Positions 33,916-40,039 of a stretch of DNA of 40,039 nucleotides are shown piece by piece. Numbering within the stretch: the first letter of the stretch is position 1; each line of letters begins with the position of its first letter. The stretch comes from Blastocatellia bacterium (GTDB taxonomy: Bacteria; Acidobacteriota; Blastocatellia; Chloracidobacteriales; Chloracidobacteriaceae). A program made the translations under genes and the position numbers. The stretch covers positions 1-40,039 of the forward strand of contig JAIBAN010000075.1 of assembly GCA_019695185.1 (NCBI GenBank). Direction: 5' to 3'. The notes under the pieces were generated by a model. The model did not search any database. It had not been told where the DNA came from and saw only the letters and a program-made list of their open reading frames with translations.

Positions 33916-34542
33916 ATGAAATCAGTTAAATTAGTAACCATTTTGATTTTAGTAAGTTTTGGATTTTTATTGTTGTTTCCCTGCACGAATTCCTTTTCCA
34001 GTACAGTTGCAGCCGTTTCCATGCCGCAAATGACCCGTGCGGCGGGACGGATTTTTGTGGGGATATGTCGGGAGGTGGCGGAACGTACCGAACCGGTGCC
34101 CAAACTGGGGCAGGTCACCACCCTGGAGTACCGGTTTTCCGTGGTGCGCACGCTTAAAGGTGAAACGCGGGAGACGCTGACCATTCGCCATCTGAAAACA
34201 GTACGCCGCTCTGGAACTGTCTTGGGCGGGCTGGTGCCAACCTATCAGGTGGGAGGGCAGTACCTCTTGTTTTTGACGGCTGAGAGCCAAATCGGGCTCT
34301 GTGCCCCGGTGGGGCTTCAGCAGGGGACGTTCCGGGTGACCACCGATGCCGCCGGTCATCAGGTGGCGGTCAATGGAAATGACAACTTGGGACTATTCCG
34401 GTCAAGCAAACCTTGGGAACAGTTGCTGGCCCGCCCGCTTTCGGCAACGGAACACAAGGCGGTCAGCCAACGCTCAGGGCCGGTTGAGTTGAATTCCCTT
34501 TTGACTTTGACAGCAGGGTTTTTGAAAGAAGACCGGAAGTAA
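33916..34542 (+). CDS. Small secreted protein of unknown function
   Basis: A 208-aa protein with a signal peptide (MKSVKLVTILILVSFGFLLLFPC). The mature part has a beta-rich pattern: IFVGICREVAERTE, a VVRTLKGETRETLTIRH strand pair, VGGQYLLFLTAE. This resembles small secreted NTR/OB-like barrels that begin with a GxV...LKG motif, but I cannot name a family. The ATG at 33916 starts the signal peptide; a TTG at 33862, with GAGGGG 5 bases before it, is an alternative that adds 18 residues. It lies 10 bases before the metalloprotease start, so the two are probably translated from one mRNA. Confidence 0.65.
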   Translation: MKSVKLVTILILVSFGFLLLFPCTNSFSSTVAAVSMPQMTRAAGRIFVGICREVAERTEPVPKLGQVTTLEYRFSVVRTLKGETRETLTIRHLKTVRRSGTVLGGLVPTYQVGGQYLLFLTAESQIGLCAPVGLQQGTFRVTTDAAGHQVAVNGNDNLGLFRSSKPWEQLLARPLSATEHKAVSQRSGPVELNSLLTLTAGFLKEDRK

Positions 34543-34552
34543 TGTTTTGTTT

Positions 34553-37500
34553 ATGAAATTATTTCGTTTTTCAATTTGCTTTCTTTCTGCTTTTTTCTTT
34601 GTTTTTTTCTTTTTGAATCAGAAGCAAAATGGAACACAGCCGGTTCAGGCTGGCGGTTTTTTAGCAGTTGACGAAGCCAGCGGTACTCCCATTGCGTGGC
34701 CTCGGCATGAGGCTTTTTACAACCTTGACAGCGGACCGTTAGGCAATATTCCGGAGAGTCAGGCGCGGGAACTGGTCCGAACGGCTTTTCATAATTGGAC
34801 GACCCAGCCCGGAGTGGGCCTGACAGTCCGCGAAGGTCAACCGGTGCATGACCGTGACGGAAAACCAGTGGATGTGACGAGCAGCAATATTGAGCAGGTC
34901 TTGAATTATTCGTTGCGCGATTTGGTCGAAAGTGACACCTATCCGCTGCCTGACGGACAAAGCCCGATTATTTTTGATAATGACGGAAAGCTGTTGGAAA
35001 TGCTCTATGGCCCTAATTCAGGAGTCATTGGGCTGGCCGGATTTGAGGTGGTGCAGACCAAACCGCCGTTCCAGGCAGTGGAAGGAATCGCTTTTTTGAA
35101 TGGCCTCTTCACGGACGGCAATCCGGACAATTCACTTGGGGTAGAATATTCCGCCGCCCAGTTTCAGGGCATTGTGACCCATGAAATGGGACATTTCCTG
35201 GGATTGGACCACTCCCAGGTGAATGGCCCTTCCGTGGTTTTTGACCGGGACATTTTTGGGTTTGGCAAGGCTCCGGCGGACTCAATTGAAACAATGTATC
35301 CGTTCAGCAAGCCGGAAACGGGGATTGCCAGCGGAACCCCGGCCAGGGATGACGCAGTTGCCCTGGCCCGCCTGTATCCGGCACCTGACTTTGCCAGTCA
35401 GACTGGATTCATCTCAGGAAGAGTTCAGCAGCCGGATGGAGCCACTATCCTCCAGGGCGTCAATGTGGTGGCACGCAATCTGGCCGCCCCATTTGATGAT
35501 GCCATTTCACAGGTTTCCGGAGCCCGGTATCGCCCGCCCTTTTTTTCCTCGGCATTGACCAGCAAGCCTCCAGGCCCGGCTGCGTTGGAGGGCCTGTATG
35601 AGTTGCCTGGATTGACTCCCCAGGCGACCTATGTGGTTGCCATTGAGCCAAATGCCGGAGGCGGTTTTGTACCGCCATTGACCCTGGGGTATCAGGGTGA
35701 GTTTTTTAGCGGTTCCCAGGAAAGCGGCAATCCGGAACTGGACCCCCCTGCCCTACGGGCGGAACTCAAACTTGCGCCAGGGCAGGTTCTGGAAGACATC
35801 AATGTGACGCTCAATGCATCATCCGGCAAATCCCTCCTGGTTTTTCCCCGCACCGCAGTCGTGGGGGCGGAGATGACGACGGTATCCATCACGGTTGGAA
35901 TCCCCTCTCAGGCTCCGGCAGGAGGCGTCAAAGTCACACTCCAGAGCCGGAACCCGAATATTTTTGAAGATACGGAAGTCTTGATTCCAGCCGGAAAAAC
36001 GGCTGTTCCCGTCAGTGTCAAACGGAAAGGGCCAGGAGCTGCCGGCTTTAACGTGATGGCCGACGGATATATGACAGCGACCTTTGTGGCTGGTGCTGCC
36101 CAGGCACAACCTGCCTTGTTGCCGGTGCCTCCGTCCACTCCGGTGGGAGGCCGGTTGGCCGTGGGGGAAATTGTCCAAAGAGCTGAACTCCCCCGGTTTC
36201 TTTCCCGAATTCGGGTGTTTGATGTGAATTCAGGTGTTCCAGCGAGCCGGGGAGCAGTTTTGGCCACCCTGCCAGCCATTCAGGCCCCATCCTTGTCCGA
36301 AGGGCGGTTAACCCAGTTGGCCTACAGTCTGGACGGCAAGACGCTTTATGTGGGGCAAGGGTTTACCGGATCCTCGCTGTACTTGACATTACCCCAGAGC
36401 GGGACCGGAAACTCAGTCCTCAGCCCTCAGTCCTCCTCAGTCCTGGAAAGTGTTTTCAGTCCTGAAGTTGTCTTCAGTCCTGAATTTTCGGCTCCTTCAC
36501 CCTTTTTGCCAGTCCGAAGTGCGGTTATTTGGCGGTTGACGGATGCGGATGGTGACGGAGTGGCTGAGACGATTGATTTTTTTGAAACCGGCACAGCGGA
36601 TATTCAAGACCTGGCGGTGACCTCCACCTCAACGGGGGAAGTTCTGTTGGTGGCCAGCAATTATGCCAGTGCCCCGGAATTTTTCAGCCAGCCCAGGGGA
36701 GTGGTGGCACCCTTACGACCGGCCATCATGGCATTTCGGGATTCCAACCGGGACGGAAAAGTTGATGGCGATGCCCCGCAGGCGGTGATTTCAACCGAGC
36801 AGTTGGCTGCCCGTGATGTGAATGAATTGAGCGGAGGAATGGCCATTGACACACGGGACCGCCTGCTGTTGACCGTCCGGAACATCCTTAAAAACCAAAC
36901 CGGAATTCTGGTTGCCACAGATACCGATGCTGATGGTCTGGCCGACCGGTTGGAGCTGACCCCGTATCTTTTTACTTCGACCATCAGCCCGGTTTCCGGC
37001 TTGGCCCGGTTGCGGGTCCGGGATTTTGACAATGGTGTGTTTTTTTCTGGAATCGGAGTTCAGGACTTGCGTTTTGACCAGTTGGGCGGAGGGCTCTACA
37101 ACATCTCAGACACGGATTTGAATGGGCAGGCCGACGGTGTGGTGCCGGTTGCACAGGAACTGGGTTTGACGGCGGTCAGCCCGAATCTGACCAACTCCGG
37201 TTTGGAGTTTGGCCCCACCGGTCAGGTTTTTACCGTGAGTGTTTTTCCTGGGTTTCGGGCCGGACCTTTAACCGTTCCGCAATATGCGGTTTACACGTTT
37301 CAATTGAAAGCCGGCGAACTGGTCCGCCCCACGGTGTTTGCGCTGGGGCCGGACCCGGTCGTGGGTTTGGTGGACGAAGCTGCCGACCGGATTGGATTTT
37401 TGACTGGACTGGCGCGTGGCATCGCCACCAACAAGTTTGCTCCGGTGATTACAACCGTTACTTTTAAGAAGAAGGATGCCACCTGTGTGGGGCGACGATT

Positions 37501-37675
37501 CCGCACAGGGCTCACCTGTACGGTGAATGGCAACCTGCTGGACGCGGCTGCTTTTCAAGTGACTCCCACCGGAATCACTTTTCCCAATGGAAAAAAATCG
37601 TTTCCCAAAGGAAAAAGCAGGCTCAAAGTCACCAATCCGGATGGTCAGACGGGAGAGTTCCAGGTCGTCCGTTAA
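34553..37675 (+). CDS. Secreted matrixin-like metalloprotease with C-terminal IPT/TIG-like region
   Basis: A 1040-aa exported protein. A signal peptide covers about 1-30. The zinc site HEMGHFLGLDH (210-220; His210, Glu211, His214, His220) is the matrixin/metzincin form, followed by a METMYPF-like Met-turn (SIETMYPFS). Carboxypeptidase-regulatory-like and Ig-like beta domains follow. Four acidic DxDxDG-type loops (DADGDGVAE, DSNRDGKVD, DTDADGLAD, DTDLNGQAD) suggest calcium binding. The C-terminus resembles an IPT/TIG fold (PVITTVTFKK...). The ATG at 34553 is chosen; a TTG at 34547 has a better-spaced GGAAG. The gene also contains an in-frame heptamer-like stretch at 36412-36486. Confidence 0.85.
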   Translation: MKLFRFSICFLSAFFFVFFFLNQKQNGTQPVQAGGFLAVDEASGTPIAWPRHEAFYNLDSGPLGNIPESQARELVRTAFHNWTTQPGVGLTVREGQPVHDRDGKPVDVTSSNIEQVLNYSLRDLVESDTYPLPDGQSPIIFDNDGKLLEMLYGPNSGVIGLAGFEVVQTKPPFQAVEGIAFLNGLFTDGNPDNSLGVEYSAAQFQGIVTHEMGHFLGLDHSQVNGPSVVFDRDIFGFGKAPADSIETMYPFSKPETGIASGTPARDDAVALARLYPAPDFASQTGFISGRVQQPDGATILQGVNVVARNLAAPFDDAISQVSGARYRPPFFSSALTSKPPGPAALEGLYELPGLTPQATYVVAIEPNAGGGFVPPLTLGYQGEFFSGSQESGNPELDPPALRAELKLAPGQVLEDINVTLNASSGKSLLVFPRTAVVGAEMTTVSITVGIPSQAPAGGVKVTLQSRNPNIFEDTEVLIPAGKTAVPVSVKRKGPGAAGFNVMADGYMTATFVAGAAQAQPALLPVPPSTPVGGRLAVGEIVQRAELPRFLSRIRVFDVNSGVPASRGAVLATLPAIQAPSLSEGRLTQLAYSLDGKTLYVGQGFTGSSLYLTLPQSGTGNSVLSPQSSSVLESVFSPEVVFSPEFSAPSPFLPVRSAVIWRLTDADGDGVAETIDFFETGTADIQDLAVTSTSTGEVLLVASNYASAPEFFSQPRGVVAPLRPAIMAFRDSNRDGKVDGDAPQAVISTEQLAARDVNELSGGMAIDTRDRLLLTVRNILKNQTGILVATDTDADGLADRLELTPYLFTSTISPVSGLARLRVRDFDNGVFFSGIGVQDLRFDQLGGGLYNISDTDLNGQADGVVPVAQELGLTAVSPNLTNSGLEFGPTGQVFTVSVFPGFRAGPLTVPQYAVYTFQLKAGELVRPTVFALGPDPVVGLVDEAADRIGFLTGLARGIATNKFAPVITTVTFKKKDATCVGRRFRTGLTCTVNGNLLDAAAFQVTPTGITFPNGKKSFPKGKSRLKVTNPDGQTGEFQVVR
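36412..36486 (+). repeat. CTCAGTC-like heptamer run inside the metalloprotease gene
   Basis: CTCAGTC, CTCAGCC, CTCAGTC and a further CTCAGTC (36412-36442) are followed by spaced CAGTCCTGA copies to 36486. They encode SVLSPQ/VFSPE-like peptide repeats. The unit matches the intergenic array at 25913-25933. Confidence 0.8.
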
Positions 37676-37814
37676 ACTTTTGAAACAGTTCCGGTTCTGC
37701 GGTAATTTCCGAGCTTAACAGACAGAGCGTTGCGGTGTGATTCCTCAATGGCCTTGTTTTTGGCGGTACTCGCTGCTCACAACAAAAACTGTGACAAAGT
37801 CCAATTAAACCCCG

Positions 37815-37842
37815 TTGTTTTTCCACCTATCTTCGGTATACT
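37815..37842 (+). promoter_or_regulatory. Candidate promoter of the BNR-repeat gene
   Basis: TTGTTT (37815-37820) and TATACT (37837-37842, five of six -10 matches) are 16 bases apart. The rest of the 37676-37995 gap shows nothing else supported. Confidence 0.35.
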
Positions 37843-37995
37843 CCTGGACTAACTTTTCGGTATCTTTTTCTGCCCCCGACCACAGTTCAGGTAACCCACC
37901 TGAATCAATAACAAATTCACCAAAATGTGGGGAGTGCCGAAGCCCTAACAACAATCAAAAACATCTGTGTTCATTCGACAAGTTGGAGGTCTTTT

Positions 37996-39969
37996 ATGCC
38001 GCGTCGCCCCTATCGCTGGCTGTGGATTTCCCTGGTGGTCGGGTTTTTCCTGGCTGTTGGGAATTTCATAGGCCATGTTCCCTCGTATGTATCGGCTGCG
38101 GGTTCAGTGAACCCCAAGTCCGGCCAAACTCCACAGGCACAATCCGGCGCGCCGGACACGGTGGAGGAATTTGAAAATGAAAGTATCGAAGCAGAAGGTG
38201 ATGACCCTGACCTGCCTTCTTTTTTCAAAGGAAAAATCAATAAAAAAGATTATTTACGCCGCCGTGGCGAATACTTCGCCAAGTTACGCGGACTTCCTCA
38301 CAGTTTGCCCTACGAACCCCGCTCAAAAGCCATTCAATTGATGGAACGGCAGGAACTGGAAGGCCGTCGCTTGGGGTTGGTGCCCAAAATCAACAGCAGC
38401 ACCTGGACCTCGCTCGGACCCAACCCGATTCCCAACGGTCAGACTTCGCCGTCTGTAGCTGTGAGCGGGCGGACTCCATGCGTTGCGATTCATCCGACCA
38501 ACCCGAATATTGTGTATGCGGGAACCGCCGGCGGCGGTTTGTACCGCACGACTGATGGCGGAACCACCTGGACGGCCCTGATGGATTCCGCCCAGTCTTT
38601 GGCGATTGGGGCGGTGGCAATTGCCCCGTCTCAGCCCTCAACCATTTATGTTGGAACCGGAGAGGCTTCCAGTTCGCTGGACGGTTATTTTGGCGTTGGC
38701 CTCTATCGGATTGACAATGCCGACACGACCCCAACCCTGACCGGTCCCATCAACCCCTTGGTGACCACCGGAATTGCCAACACCACGGCTTTCACCGGGC
38801 GCAGCATCAGCAAAATCGTCGTCCATCCGACCGACCCGGCCACGATTTTTGTCGGAACTTCCACCGGAATTGGTGGGATTGGTGGAACTACATTATCCGG
38901 TTCCGTACCTCCGCTTGCCTTGCGGGGAGTCTATCGGTCCACCAATGCGACCTCGGCTTCCCCGGCCTTTACCAAACTGACGGTGACCACCGCCGGCAGT
39001 GTGGCTCCGGATACAACCGGCGGGCGCAGTGTGACCGACATTGTAATGGACCCCAGCAACCCGAATGTGTTGGTGGTGGGGGTGGTCGGAAATGCGGCGG
39101 CGGGTGATGGTGGCTGCTATCAGTCCACCAATGCCCTGGGGGCCACTCCAACCTTTACTCAAACCCGGACCACCGTAACCAGCGGGGCGCGGGTTGAACT
39201 GGCCATCAATCGGGTTGGCTCAACCACCACGGTTCTGGCTGCCACGGGTGACAACTCAACCGGTCAGTTGTTTCTTTCGACTGATGCCGGGGCAACCTGG
39301 CCGACCACACTGACCAATGCCAACGGATACTGTGGCGGTCAATGTTTTTATGACATTGCCGTGGCGCTTGACCCTGGCAATGCCAACAATATCTACATCG
39401 GAGGAGCCGCCAGCGGGGCCAGCACCCGGATTTTTGCCCGCTCCACCAATGGGACCACCTTCACTGCTTCCAGTTCAGGGTTGCATGCCGACACGCATGC
39501 AATTGCGGTGGCCCCGTCAAATCCTTCCATCGTTTATACAGGCAATGATGGAGGGATTTTCAAATCAACCGATGCGGGTGTTTCCTGGACCAGCGTCAAT
39601 AATTCCAGTTATAACGCCACCCAGTTCCAAAGCCTGGCGCTGCATCCCACCGACCGGACCTTTATGATTGGAGGAACGCAGGATAACGGCACCCAGCGGT
39701 TGTTTACCAGCAGCACGACTGGAGCCAGTTTCTGGAAACGTTCCGATGGCGGCGATGGTGGTTTTACTCTGATTGACCAGAACACCACCAGCACAACCAG
39801 CCTGACGATGTATCACACCTATTTCAATCAGTCACCCTCCCAAATCGGGTTTGCCCGGATAACCAGTGTGTCAAATTCCACTGCATCAGTGGGAACTGAT
39901 TCCTGGCTGACGTTCTTAGCTCGACTTTGGCCATTTTTGATCTTTGAAAAAATGAATCAGGCAGAATAA
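37996..39969 (+). CDS. Secreted BNR-repeat (sortilin-like propeller) protein, probably truncated
   Basis: A 657-aa exported protein with a signal peptide (MPRRPYRWLWISLVVGFFLAVGNF). The mature part is a beta-propeller built of BNR/sialidase-type repeats: AIHPTNPNIVYAGTAGGGLYRTTDGG, APSNPSIVYTGNDGGIFKSTDAG and similar blocks. Such propellers bind glycans or proteins; an enzyme activity is not evident. The ATG at 37996 has GGAGGT 5 bases upstream. The final residues (about DSWLTFLARLWPFLIFEKMNQAE) differ in style from the Ser/Thr/Gly-rich propeller, and a transposase-like start follows, so an insertion near 39895 has probably replaced the real C-terminus. Confidence 0.8.
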   Translation: MPRRPYRWLWISLVVGFFLAVGNFIGHVPSYVSAAGSVNPKSGQTPQAQSGAPDTVEEFENESIEAEGDDPDLPSFFKGKINKKDYLRRRGEYFAKLRGLPHSLPYEPRSKAIQLMERQELEGRRLGLVPKINSSTWTSLGPNPIPNGQTSPSVAVSGRTPCVAIHPTNPNIVYAGTAGGGLYRTTDGGTTWTALMDSAQSLAIGAVAIAPSQPSTIYVGTGEASSSLDGYFGVGLYRIDNADTTPTLTGPINPLVTTGIANTTAFTGRSISKIVVHPTDPATIFVGTSTGIGGIGGTTLSGSVPPLALRGVYRSTNATSASPAFTKLTVTTAGSVAPDTTGGRSVTDIVMDPSNPNVLVVGVVGNAAAGDGGCYQSTNALGATPTFTQTRTTVTSGARVELAINRVGSTTTVLAATGDNSTGQLFLSTDAGATWPTTLTNANGYCGGQCFYDIAVALDPGNANNIYIGGAASGASTRIFARSTNGTTFTASSSGLHADTHAIAVAPSNPSIVYTGNDGGIFKSTDAGVSWTSVNNSSYNATQFQSLALHPTDRTFMIGGTQDNGTQRLFTSSTTGASFWKRSDGGDGGFTLIDQNTTSTTSLTMYHTYFNQSPSQIGFARITSVSNSTASVGTDSWLTFLARLWPFLIFEKMNQAE

Positions 39970-40039
39970 GTTTGGGAAAACCTTTTGCGAAAGAGATCCT
40001 ATGCTGACCCTGCCTGAAGAATTCATGAACGTGATCGTC
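39895..40039 (+). mobile_element. Left end of a probable insertion sequence
   Basis: The change in coding style near 39895 and the transposase-like start at 40001 point to an IS entering here and running off the window. The exact end and its terminal inverted repeat cannot be fixed because the other end is not in view. Confidence 0.5.
40001..40039 (+). CDS. Partial transposase N-terminus
   Basis: Thirteen codons from the ATG at 40001 read MLTLPEEFMNVIV and run off the right edge, with AAGAGA just upstream as a ribosome site. The start resembles DDE transposases of IS701/IS4-like elements, but the fragment is short. Confidence 0.45.
   Translation, partial: MLTLPEEFMNVIV

Overview
The window looks like a free-living, Gram-negative-type heterotroph, most plausibly an Acidobacteriota (Blastocatellia-like) lineage. 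This is an inference from the gene mix: an Rrf2-led suf operon, a fused-alpha KorAB 2-oxoacid:ferredoxin oxidoreductase, an AsmA-type envelope protein, large secreted matrixin and BNR-repeat proteins, and an RPA-type replication initiator. No rRNA or tRNA gene and no CRISPR array was seen, so the taxonomy is not proven.

Layout. Positions 1-6000 are mostly minus-strand: a partial low-complexity gene at the left edge, an AsmA-like protein, signal peptidase I (lepB), a secreted thioredoxin-fold protein and a tyrosine recombinase. Positions 6200-8400 are plus-strand: a Lys/Ala-rich secreted peptide with a strong terminator, a C39-like lipoprotein and a methyltransferase. A WGR/HEAT-type protein (minus) follows. 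The suf operon rrf2-sufB-sufC-sufD-sufS-sufU (18215 down to 12022, minus) ends in a clear terminator. Divergent from it lie korA-korB, whose products need Fe-S clusters. Next come a small anchored protein, an oligopeptidase B, PhoH, a Zn-ribbon protein with a UvrD/PcrA-type C-terminal module, a dienoyl-CoA-reductase-like SDR, and a cAMP module: an FHA-GAF-cyclase-PilZ protein plus a metallo-beta-lactamase-fold cyclic-nucleotide phosphodiesterase.

From 30875 to 33572 there is a complete iteron-type replication origin: 23 same-direction copies of a 19-bp iteron in three clusters plus two outliers, a near-consensus DnaA box, AT-rich DNA, palindromes, and a 541-aa RPA-family initiator. Plasmid-style replication machinery beside housekeeping genes suggests a secondary chromosome/chromid, or an integrated plasmid origin.

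Downstream are a small secreted protein, a secreted matrixin-like metalloprotease and a BNR-repeat secreted protein whose C-terminus appears cut by an insertion sequence entering at the right edge.

The second unusual theme is repeats. Several gene junctions carry heptamer tandem arrays in head-to-head inverted pairs (sufB/sufC, sufC/sufD, korA/korB, phoH/Zn-ribbon), or a CCGCAGAG-type inverted repeat (sufD/sufS, methyltransferase/WGR). Two of these arrays supply the stop codon of the upstream gene. Related heptamers also occur inside the metalloprotease reading frame.
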